A stretch of 64,000 bases of DNA from Chrysaora quinquecirrha (Eukaryota; Cnidaria; Scyphozoa; Semaeostomeae; Pelagiidae). Under the pieces are notes generated by a model that worked only from the letters and a program-made list of their open reading frames with translations, ran no database searches and was not told the DNA's origin. Position 1 is the stretch's first letter, and each line of letters opens with the position of its first letter. Location: positions 1,982,258-2,046,257 of the forward strand of contig JACTAT010000049.1 in the NCBI GenBank assembly GCA_014526335.1, read 5' to 3'. Below are positions 36,101 through 44,911 of this stretch, in pieces. The position numbers and the translations under genes were made by a program.

Positions 36101-37690
36101 AGGTAATGATTAGTTAAGGATCAGTAAGGATCAACCCAGGATCAGTAAGGATTAGTTAAGGATCAGTAAGGATTATTTAAGGATCAGTAAGGATCAGCCC
36201 AAAATCAGTAAGGATTAGAGAGGATCAGGTAGTGATTAGTTTAGGATCAGTAATGATTAGTGAGGATCAGGTAATGATTAGTTTAGGATCAGTAATGATT
36301 AGTGAGGATCTGGTAATGATTAGTTAGGAATCAGTAATGATTAGTGAAGCGCAGGTAATGATTAGTTAGGAATCAGTAATGATTAGTGAGGCGCAGGTAA
36401 TCATTAGCTAAAGATCAGTTATGATTAGTTAAGGATCAGTAAGGATCAGCTAAGGATTAGTGAGGATCAGGTAGTGATTAGTTTAGGATCAGTAATGATT
36501 AGTGAGGATCAGGCAATGATTTGTTTAGGATCAGTAATGATTAGCTAAGGATCAGGTAATGATTAAGGATCAGTGAGGATCAGGTAATGATTAGTTAAGG
36601 ATCAGTAAGGATTAGCTAAGGATCAGCCCAGGATCAGTAAGGATCAGCTAAGGATCAGTAAGGATCAGCTAAGGATTACAGGATCAGGTAGGATTAGCTA
36701 AGGATCAGTAATGATTTGTAAGGATCAGTAATGATCAATCAAGGATTAGCTAAGGATCAGTAAGGATCAGCTAAGGATCAGTAAGGATCAGTAATGATCA
36801 GTAATGATCAGTAATGATCAGCAAGGATTAGTTAAGGATCAGTAAGGATTAGGTTAGGATCAGTAAGGAATAGCTAATGATCAGCAAGGATCAGTAATGA
36901 TCAGTAAGGATCAGCTAAGTATCAGGTAATCATAAGTTAAGGATCAGCAAGGATCAGCAATGATCAGTAAGGATCAGTAAGGATCAGCTAAGGATCAGTA
37001 AGGACTAGTTAAGGATTAGTAATGATCAGCTAAGGATCAGTAAGGATCAGTAATGATCAGTAAGGATCAGCTAAGGATCAGTAAGGATCAGTTAGGATCA
37101 GCAAGGATTAGTAATGATCAGTAAGGATCAGTAATGATTAGTGAGGATCAGGTAATCATTAGTTAAGGATCAGTAAGGATTGGCTAAGGATCAGTAAAGA
37201 TCAGCTAAGGATCAGTAAGGATTAGCTAAGGATCAGTAAGGATTAGCTAATGATTAGTGAGGATCAGCTAAGGATCATTAAGGATTAACTAAGGATCAGT
37301 AAGGATTAGCTAAGGATCAGTAAGGATCAGCTAAGGATCAGTAAGGATTAGTGAAAGATCAGTAAGGATTAGCTAAGGATCAGTAAGGATCAGCTCAGGA
37401 TCAGTAAGGATTAGCTAAGGATCAACAAGGATCAGTAATGACTAGTTAAGGATCTGTGATGATTAGTGAGGATCAGGTAATGATTAGTGAGGATCAGGAA
37501 GGATTAGGTTAGGATCAGGTAAGGATTAGTTAGGGATCAGTAAGGATCAGTAAGGATGAGTGGGGATCAGTAAGGATCACTTTAGGATCTGTAAGGATTA
37601 GCTAAGGATCAGCAAGGATTAGCTAAGGATCAGTAAGGATTAGCTCATGATTGTTGAGGATTAAGTAATGATAACTTAGGATTATGATTA
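24195..37690 (+). repeat. Satellite array, right arm (GGATCAGTAA), 13.5 kb
   Basis: Continuous tandem array of GGATCAGTAA (10 bp) and GGATCAGCTAA / GGATTAGTTAA (11 bp) units with TGATCAG variants, averaging about 10.5 bp. Nearly every unit carries GATC or GATT. Landmark variants recur as a higher-order pattern: GCTAATGACTAGTGAGG occurs near 26852, 28553, 30920, 33400 and 35061, spacings of about 1.66-2.5 kb. The last kilobase (36.05-36.6 kb) is less regular. There is no open reading frame. Confidence 0.95.
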
Positions 37691-37781
37691 GTTAAGGATA
37701 AGGTATGGTTTGATTGGAAACATCCTTCCTGCGCAAGTGCGGAATTCCTTTCCCACATCATATTGAATGGAGGAACCAGTC

Positions 37782-37788
37782 TATAAAT
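37782..37788 (+). promoter_or_regulatory. TATA box for right TIR ORF
   Basis: CTATAAA core within AGTCTATAAATTC, about 70 bases before the ATG at 37859. It would place a transcription start near 37812. Confidence 0.55.
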
Positions 37789-37858
37789 TCAAGCGAGTTT
37801 ATGCTCTAGGACTCAGGTGTTTAAGAGTTAGTCGACAATTATAAGCAAACAGCTAATC

Positions 37859-38365
37859 ATGAATCAGTATAAATCTGATCATTGTGAATTCTCTTCCAAG
37901 TTTAAAAGTAATGTTAAGCGACATGAAGAAGAGATGCATGAGGAGAGTAGTGAAGAGTCTGACTCAGATGATGATGAGATAGAAGCTGAAAGTGACCATG
38001 ATGATGATGAAACTGTCAACACTGAGGAGGATCTTCCTTTAGGGAATATATGGCCTTCAATGCGTAAGGAAGTGGATAAAGATGAAAACATACTGCAAGT
38101 CTTCAGGCGTAAATTTTTATATAATAGAAGTTTTGAAAATGATGCTGTTGTGACTGCAATCATAGCAACGATGCGAAAAGCACAAAAGGAAGATGGTATG
38201 GATATGCAAGAGGCCTTAGATTATGCTATTGAGAAAAGAAAATATCTCATCATACGTCAAGCAAAGAATGATGAAGAAGAGGAAGCTAGTAATTCTGAGG
38301 ATGCTGGTGTGAAAGAAGTTGAATATGCAAGTACTCGATTATTCCCATACTATGGAAATAACTAG
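37859..38365 (+). CDS. Acidic zinc-finger-like protein, right TIR copy (full length)
   Basis: 168 codons, the longer of two copies in the inverted repeats, pointing out of the element. C2H2-like N-terminus with Ser at the first Cys position, acidic linker rich in Asp/Glu/Ser, then a charged helical domain with FRRKFLYNRSF and EALDYAIEKRK. The C-terminus adds RLFPYYGNN beyond the point where the left copy stops. An AATAAA-type signal follows at about 38468. It is likely nuclear if expressed (inferred from finger layout and charge). Function unknown. Confidence 0.6.
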   Translation: MNQYKSDHCEFSSKFKSNVKRHEEEMHEESSEESDSDDDEIEAESDHDDDETVNTEEDLPLGNIWPSMRKEVDKDENILQVFRRKFLYNRSFENDAVVTAIIATMRKAQKEDGMDMQEALDYAIEKRKYLIIRQAKNDEEEEASNSEDAGVKEVEYASTRLFPYYGNN

Positions 38366-38416
38366 AAATAGCTATACCTAAAAAATGTTTAGAAATTATT
38401 CTTTATTAGTTGTATG

Positions 38417-38650
38417 TTAGAAATATAATCTTGTTTCTTTGTGAACATTCTTTGAAAACAATGCTATAAATAAATTGCTATTATCTATAGAGTATATAGG
38501 TAATATATTGTAATGTTTAGATAATACTTTTGCGTATAAACAATATAAGGCTATCATAAGCCATGGATTCGAAGGTGACGTTTGAATTATTACACCATCA
38601 TGATGAAATCCATAACAAACCGGTTTAAACTGGTTTTGAGTATAAACCAA
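38417..38650 (-). CDS. 77-codon inward-facing frame, right TIR
   Basis: Mirror copy of 21979-22212, downstream of the right heat-shock arrays. It differs by one residue (Tyr for Asp at position 13). No recognised family. Confidence 0.3.
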   Translation of the reverse strand: MVYTQNQFKPVCYGFHHDGVIIQTSPSNPWLMIALYCLYAKVLSKHYNILPIYSIDNSNLFIALFSKNVHKETRLYF

Positions 38651-38671
38651 TCAGATTGCAGGATTTCTCGT

Positions 38672-38734
38672 TTCTAGAATCTTGTAGAACTTTCTGGAAT
38701 CCTGCGGAACTTTCTGGAAACTTCTAGAAAGTTC
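38672..38734. promoter_or_regulatory. Heat-shock-element array 2, right TIR
   Basis: Mirror of 21895-21957: alternating TTC/GAA triplets in a single 5-bp register across 63 bp. Confidence 0.65.
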
Positions 38735-38843
38735 CAACAGAACAGATTGTAGGATTATTATGTTATTTTATTTCATAAACGATTCGAACGTCGCTTTCGA
38801 ATTATTATTACACCATCATAATTAATCAATCAGATTATAGGAT

Positions 38844-38876
38844 TTCTGGAAACTTCTGGAAACTTCTAGAAAGTTC
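38844..38876. promoter_or_regulatory. Heat-shock-element array 1, right TIR
   Basis: Mirror of 21753-21785: seven perfect alternating TTC/GAA triplets. Confidence 0.65.
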
Positions 38877-39034
38877 TAACCAATCAGATAAGAGGATTCT
38901 TAGGAACGTTCTGGAAAGTTTTGGAAACTTCTAGGTTGTTAAATCGGAAAAGAGGCTAGCGGTTTCATGCAAGGATTGTAAGAACTCTTGAAAACGAGGT
39001 TGGAAAAACCAGCATAATATAATCATAAAAACCG

Positions 39035-39050
39035 TCGCGCTATAGCGCGA
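39035..39050. repeat. 16-bp GC palindrome, right TIR
   Basis: TCGCGCTATAGCGCGA, perfectly self-complementary; the left copy has lost the outer CpG bases on one side. Confidence 0.75.
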
Positions 39051-39055
39051 GCTGA

Positions 39056-39075
39056 TGACGTCACTGATGACGTCA
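39056..39075. promoter_or_regulatory. Paired CRE palindromes, right TIR
   Basis: TGACGTCA at 39056-39063 and 39068-39075, mirror of the left pair. Confidence 0.6.
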
Positions 39076-39126
39076 CTGCGCTGGGACCCGCATCACTGTG
39101 CTTCTGCCACTGACTTGCAACCTACT

Positions 39127-39132
39127 CACATG
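39127..39132 (+). repeat. 6-bp target site duplication, right copy
   Basis: CACATG, identical to 21497-21502; the Helitron reading frame continues directly after it. Confidence 0.9.
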
Positions 39133-39423
39133 GTAGTTTGGTGCAAAGAAGGAACAATTCCAGACAAAGTTGTTTGTGCTGAATTACCAAGAGGAGATGG
39201 CATTGAACCAATGGTCGATGTTCTTCGATCATATGTGAAAAGACTACAATTTCACACATGCAGAACACACCCAGGGACACACACATGCAGATATTGAAGA
39301 TGACAGCAATTCTGATCAACCGAAAGTCAGAAAAGTTTTCACAGATCAAAAAGGCCGTCAATGGGAAGAGCACACAAAAGAGGCTATTCCACAATGTGCA
39401 TTCATTTGTGGTTCTTAGACAGT

Positions 39424-39476
39424 GCATCTCCAGCTAAGATGCACTGTCTTGACCAGCGCATCTTAGCTGGAGATGT
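39424..39476. repeat. Inverted repeat / hairpin
   Basis: CATCTCCAGCTAAGATGC and GCATCTTAGCTGGAGATG pair perfectly across a 15-bp loop. The loop sequence ACTGTCTTGACCAGC recurs at about 39508. It could be a terminal hairpin left from a Helitron or a local duplication; the CTRR end expected of a Helitron is not clear. Confidence 0.55.
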
Positions 39477-41860
39477 GCCCTGACAGATGAGAACAACTTT
39501 GCGTTTCCACTGTCTTGACCAGCGCATCTTGCAACACATGCACGCCATGCCATGCATGCTCATAGTTAGCCTATTATGCATCATCCATATTTGCTGTAGG
39601 TCAAGTTTGGTAAAAAAAACTTGACGTAAGGATAGTTTTGTCATTGCATAAAGACTAACTCATTCAAAGCTCGACATAAGCACAAACCTTTAAGTTTACT
39701 TCGGAAACCTAACTTAATGATTTAAGTTAATTTTATGAAATTAAAATGAAATTAATTGTTCGGTATGAGATGATGTCTTGCGTAAACACATTTTCCTCGT
39801 ATATTGACATTTAGTTATTGATACTGCACTCACCTGAGAATTTGTTTCCTTATTATATGTATATCATATGTCATACCTTATATCTTTCAACATTCAGAAT
39901 ATGTGTAGTAAGGGTTTTGATCTTCCGTTTGAAAAAAAACTACTTGTGTATGCATTTAGAAATAGTCATATACATTGAACATTGTTTTCATTGTTTTCGT
40001 ATTGAACATTGTTTTCATTAAACTTTACATGGTATCCACGTTAAATTGTTAGAAAAACTGTAACACAATAGTTAAATGAAATAATTGCTGTACCATCTGG
40101 TGTGGACACCTCTACATTGTAATGTACTGAGATGTTAAAGAAATGAATCTATTGACCACAGTCACTACAAACAGAAGGTATATAAAATAAATTTGGCATG
40201 CTCCTTTAACTAATGTATACTGAGTACACTAAGTTAAAAATCTAACAAGTGTATTTTTTATACAAAAAGTACCCTCTTTTTTATAGCCATCAAGCAATCC
40301 TTCGTATTAAAGCTAAGAGAGCAAGTAAATGGAAAGACGATAACCAGTGATGCCAAATGTACATGCCAAAACTAATGGAAAAAACGCAAGGTAATCATTT
40401 TTTGCCCCTTTGTTAACTACATGAATCTGGGCAGTGGCCATTCCAAAATTTGTAACCACCATGTTTTAATCTTAATTAATAGGGATCAAAGAAGTATGAA
40501 GATACGTGAAAGAATGCTTGCATGTTTGCTGAAGAGAATCACCGAATCCATGGTTCTACTTTGTTTCATTTACATCATTCTTGAACAGGTAATGGCATTT
40601 TACAAGTTTTAAAAATTGGAATTACAATGTCAAGAATTGAGCTTCATTATTATATAAACGGTTAATGTACTGATCCGTATATGTCATTTTTAGATGAGCA
40701 GTGAAGGCAATGTTGACCAACTATGCAGTAAATTTATTGTCAATTAGTGACATGCCCCATTAGTGAAAAAGACATAAATCACAGCTCTCGAAGTAAGTAA
40801 ATGAACAAAGTGTTCATATTAAAGTTTTTATATTCTGCCTTCATTTTAAATTGCTTTTCTTGCTTATTTTACCTTATAATGATATTAAGGGGGAAACGAA
40901 ATATTTACAGGAACTGATGAATGGTTGAAACTGTTGGCATTCGGAAATGAATAGAGAGACATAAAAAGCGCACTGTGTTCTGACGCCGAATACTATAATT
41001 GGTAAGGCTTTTGTGTACATAACATCTAATATAATATACGGGTGATGTAACACTGCATGTAAAACTCAATCTATTACATACGTTATCCTTTCTAGATAAA
41101 GGAAAAGGATAATGGAAATCAAAACCATCCCATCATCACAGGAAAATGGCTTCAAACTGAACGGTAATCTGAGCACTTATCCTATTTTCAATTCCTGCAA
41201 ATGCCTTAACCCTACACATGATATCCTATTTTTGTTATTCTTTGCTGAGAAAGTAACATTGTCTTATGAACAGTTATAACCACAACAGATTCCATATTGA
41301 CATATATTTTACAGATGATGGAAAAAAGAAAAGTTAAGAAAGGAAACCATGGTGCAAAAACCGTAAATTCCTGTATAAAATATCATGCTCAAAAATCTAT
41401 GTCTGTTCAACTTGCGACTCAAAAGATGGACCCATGTTTCAGAGCTGTGAAATAGTGCCCACAATGTTCTAGCATGGACTCTTATGGAGGATTGGCTGAG
41501 TAATTTGTAGAATGAAGAAAACGTTGTCAATGACTTGAGAAAACTAGACTTGGACATGTTAAAGGTAGCTGAATATAAACATAATAAAGTGTTATGGAAT
41601 TTGCATCGCATAGAAAGCCCGCATACAAAGACAGCATTTTCGATTTTGTATGCCTTCGTACAATACTTGCCACCTCCCAGCAGCATTGATAAGTTGATTG
41701 ATTACAGAAAGACCTTCTTTCGCAATTTTTTTCTAACAATCAATCTGAGTTTCGCAAGTTTTTTAGTAAAGAGCAATTCCAATTTGGAAACCTTTTTGTG
41801 AAATGAAGTTACTTGTATGCGGAATTTCTCCCTCATTCCTCTTATCTTTAATGATTCACC
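39477..41860. other. Intergenic, no gene recognised
   Basis: AT-rich. Short frames (for example 125 codons at 41309-41686 minus, 88 at 41535-41801 plus) overlap on opposite strands and show no domain. Two GTTTTCATT-containing near-repeats lie at about 39985-40020. Confidence 0.4.
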
Positions 41861-41861
41861 A

Positions 41862-42036
41862 GAACTTTCCAGAGCTTTCCAGAAAATAGGAAAGTCCCTA
41901 AAGTGACGTAATAATCCTCTCATCTGATTGGTTAGAAGAAAGGGAAAGTCCCTAAAATGATGTAATAATCTGATGATCTGATTGGCTAGAAGAAAGGGAA
42001 AGTCCTGGGAAAGTCCCTGATAATCCTGCAATCTGT
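41862..42036. repeat. Polinton-TIR-like motifs with heat-shock element
   Basis: GAAnnTTCnnGAgnnTTCnnGAA at 41862-41884 (one mismatch), followed by three diverged copies of an about 55-60 bp unit containing AATCCTC-CATCTGATTGGTTAGAAG and GGGAAAGTCCC. The ATCTGATTGGTTAGAA and AATCCTGCAATCTG words also occur in the TIRs of the 21503-39126 element, so this is a related fragment. Confidence 0.6.
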
Positions 42037-42399
42037 TTGGTTAATTACATCAGAGTCGCACAGTACTGGCCATACTTGGACGAGCTTAACTATGAAGGAT
42101 TGATGTATCCAGTAAAAGTGAGGGATAAAAAGATGATTGACATATTTAAAATAAATAACAATATTTCAATCAACATCTATTTTGATGAAGATAATGAAAT
42201 TGTACAAGTAAGAGTAACTGAAGCTGAGCGTGGAAAGCATGTGAATTTGCTATTGATAATTAATGATGATGATGAAAATAAATTTTTCATAGTAGCAGTG
42301 TACCGCAATGATGCAGCGCAATCAGCTTTGAGGTTGGGTTGTATGACTTTTACTATTATGTACACAACTGATTTCTGCAACGAATCAGAAAAAACCTAA
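42037..42399 (+). pseudogene. Polinton DNA polymerase B N-terminal-like fragment
   Basis: Open frame of 120 codons without an ATG near its start. The part LNYEGLMYPVKVRD, then NNNISINIYFDEDNEIVQVRV and HVNLLLI, has the layout of the N-terminal region of Polinton/Maverick protein-primed polymerase B (a 'gI-FPv...d...FE..N..isINVf.......P...s......iNLLLI' pattern as I recall it). After NLLLI the similarity fades, and the polymerase palm is absent. It directly follows Polinton-TIR-like sequence. The call depends on pattern memory, not a search. Confidence 0.45.
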
Positions 42400-43570
42400 A
42401 AATGATGGACCCACAGAGAACATGTAGGACACTATTCGTCCAGCAAACATTATAGTTGTTACAGATATCCCGCTTGCTTAAGGGACCTTCATGGAATTCT
42501 TTCTGTACAGAAGTAGGAGAGAAAGAATGATTCTTTCTTTTTTCTTCAGTTCATTGTCTAACTTCAACTCAAAGCCATCGATCCCATTGGAAACTTGCTT
42601 TTGACATATCTGCAATGTAAAAGATTGTTAAGAGCAGAAGCTTGTTCTTCAATATCTTAAAGCATTTATTAATAGATGGAGTTCTCTTTCCATTGAATGG
42701 CTTGATCATTTACATTTCCTGGGTTGAGATAGGCAAACGCGTTCACTACAATGTTTCCCAGTTTTCTGAAGTGTGTACTAAAGAGAACAATGGTACCTGA
42801 AGTGCTTCTTGTTGGAAAGGGTTTGCCTTCTAACAGCTGATACCTGTTTTGGACAACTAAAATACGCCTCAACCAGTATTTATTATATAGAGGGAGGGTG
42901 GGAATTCTGAAATGTCTTGCTATAAGTGCAGAAATGTATAAATTCTTGGTACAATGCACGCACTAACATACCTGACGACCCTGATAAAATGCTGCTTGAA
43001 GTATGTCTTGCTCAGCGATTTCGTTAGGTGCTCCAATTTACTTTTTCTCCAGTGGTCTACCATGTTGCTGTCTTTTCCCCAAAAGTTGCAAGTTCTAATT
43101 TTTCAGCATCTCATCAGCATGTTACACGAAAACATGTGTATAGGTTGTATACATCTAGAAATTACAGAAAGAAATTACAGTACACTACACCATATGGAGG
43201 AAAATAAAAGCTTCTAAGAAATCACTAAGCTATGATAACTGACAGCAAAAAACAATGCTGTTTTCTTAGCTGTATCTAATAATGCACACCTTCCTAGCAA
43301 TGGTTGAAGAGATGGGAAGGTAAAAATATCTTTTTTGAAAACAGTGTTAAAGTCTTGCAAATTGTTTAGTTTTGTGCTTGCAAATTGTTCCTGCAAATTG
43401 TTTTTAACGCAAATTAGTATCGTTGTATGAAAGAGCATCAATAAAAATGATAACATTAAATGTTCAGTGCAGTGCCCAACCCCTCGCCTCTGTTTATGTC
43501 ATACTAATTGGAAATGCATGTTACATGCGAACTGATGGAAAACAATATTGAATAGCGTATCCCTGCCAAA
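42400..43570. other. Intergenic, no gene recognised
   Basis: A 96-codon minus frame (42669-42959) and an 87-codon plus frame (42954-43217) show no known domain. This stretch could hold 3' exons of the minus-strand RING/TRAF gene, but I cannot join them. Confidence 0.35.
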
Positions 43571-44058
43571 TTACAATACCACCATACTTTCTGAACAGCC
43601 GAATGTGCAGAGAACATATCTCCCAACACAGTCCAGACTCGAATGTTGCTCCATTCTAGCTCTCGTTACTTGTGAATTGCAAAGTAAGCAGGCAAGAAGT
43701 TTGAATGGATATTCCATCTGATAAATTCTAGCAGTGCCCCGCATCAATCTTGCATTGCATCCGCTGTTGGGATATCCAACACGAAAATTTTCACAAATAT
43801 TGGAGTGTGCAAGAATCTCTGCAACTTTTCCTTCCAGGCGACAGAAAAAACACACATTGCCAATAACCCATCAATAAAATTCTTTGGCACAAAGTTTGGC
43901 CTGACATGTTCCACCATCAGATGCCTGCAGCAAGGACAATTCCGGTTTGGTGAATGTTGCCACATTTGTTTGTGGCAATAATTGCAGATAGTTTGACCAC
44001 ATGGCAGAATGATGGGTTGCAAGCAAATCACAAAGCTAAAAAGCAAGGAATACTTCAT
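43571..44058 (-). pseudogene. RING plus TRAF-type zinc-finger protein, frameshifted
   Basis: Proteins of this build are usually ubiquitin ligases or TRAF-like signalling adaptors. The minus strand starts at a probable splice acceptor (TTTTTAG, about 44030), then reads VICLQPIILPCGQTICNYC and CPCCRHLM, a RING finger with Gln at the usual His position and its first Cys on a missing upstream exon. At a run of six T near 43845 the frame must shift by one; then CLLCNSQVTRARMEQHSSLDC and VLCTFGC follow, a TRAF-type zinc finger. It ends at 43571 without a MATH domain. The shift makes this a pseudogene or a sequencing error in a homopolymer. Confidence 0.6.
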
Positions 44059-44876
44059 ATAACATAGCTATTTCTGTATACATTATACAACCCATTATTT
44101 AATTCTTGCAACAACCTTGTCGAAACACCCACCATTATTACCTACCCCCCACTACCAAACTAAAATTATTGCAGGGGTGTTGGTTGAGAATTGTGCGAGT
44201 CTCTGTATGTCAATAGTTTATTTTTGAGATTGCAAAAATGAAGGGCATTTCACTCTTCTGAAAGGCGTGCAATATTTCTATTAAAATGAAAAGGTTTTTT
44301 GGCCAGTACTACTAAAACCATAATGTGAACACCAAATTCCCAATAAGCATATTGACCGTCGGCAAAAGAGTGCAACCTGAATTGCAGCCAGATGGTATGA
44401 AATGTGTTCTTTCATCCATGAGAAAGAAGCGCAATCATTTTTTTCCCCCATTTCAGAAAGTAGGAGATTTAGAGCCTAAATATTTAAATTATACAAAGGA
44501 TTTGTACCTGTACTCAAGCTCCACAATCATATCATGTGTCAATATTAAAACGTGGCTATATTTAAAATTTATAAAAAATTATGTAGTTACAAACTGTGTT
44601 ACAAACAGCTATTCTATGCAAGGCACGATTTTGCAAAATAAATTAAATGAGCAATTGCGTCACTTTTTACACTTTTCCTATCTGATGCTTCGATTGTTTT
44701 CAAACAATCAAAACTGAAACAATTCAATTTCATGATAATAGTGAATGCAAAAATTGAAACATTTTTAAACTGGAACAATTCAATTACATGATAAACTACT
44801 GCAATGAAATTCAACCCTAACGAAAAGCATTGCTATCTTGAAGGGATGAGACATAAGTACTACTACATTCCTCCAT

Positions 44877-44911
<35 letters not shown>

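Larger units (their letters stand above)
21503..39126. mobile_element. Polinton-boundaried, satellite-filled giant element
   Basis: 17,624 bp bounded by AGTAGGTTG...CAACCTACT and flanked by CACATG on both sides; removing the element plus one CACATG restores the interrupted Helitron frame. Inverted repeats are co-linear without net indel for at least 1,778 bp (positions x and 60629-x pair exactly at every landmark checked). AG...CT ends, a 6-bp duplication, kilobase TIRs and 15-20 kb size are the described hallmarks of Polinton/Maverick. No integrase, ATPase, protease, capsid or polymerase frame is present; the interior is a 10/11-bp tandem array. It is thus a non-autonomous Polinton-like element with foldback architecture. 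The class assignment is inferred from the boundaries and from the related fragment at 41862-42399. Confidence 0.75.
37349..39126 (-). repeat. Terminal inverted repeat, Polinton-like (right)
   Basis: Reverse-complement partner of 21503-23280. The match breaks inside the array near 37300, where a shift of about three units (31 bp) is needed. Confidence 0.9.
19297..39417 (+). pseudogene. Helitron Rep gene split by a 17.6-kb insertion
   Basis: Helitron Rep proteins start rolling-circle transposition with an HUH nuclease. Left part: a Cys module (HVCFNCGRML, 20100s), then a stop TGA at 20248, then DPFLKAKVFPHLFHFANGGW (20830s) and YLKQRLFNSDGIWRKDATY, typical of Helitron N-terminal domains. After a frameshift near 21090 come TPTFFFTLKQND (21200s) and EFQSRGAIHTH, the HUH motif. 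The 21503-39126 element is inserted exactly there. The frame resumes at 39131 with VVWCKEGTIPDKVVCAELP. A stop at 39296 and loss of the helicase domain complete the decay. Confidence 0.75.

Noticed and set aside
22928..37690. CRISPR-like array of short repeats
   Set aside because: Units are contiguous 10-11 bp with no unique spacers, and the host is eukaryotic; it is a satellite.
24195..37690. Telomeric or centromeric DNA
   Set aside because: The unit does not match TTAGGG-type repeats, and the array lies inside element TIRs bounded by a target duplication; a centromere role has no support in sequence.
22928..37690. Assembly artefact from collapsed or expanded simple repeat
   Set aside because: Exact TSD, restored Helitron frame and co-linear TIR argue that the element is real. 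The array length itself may still be inexact.
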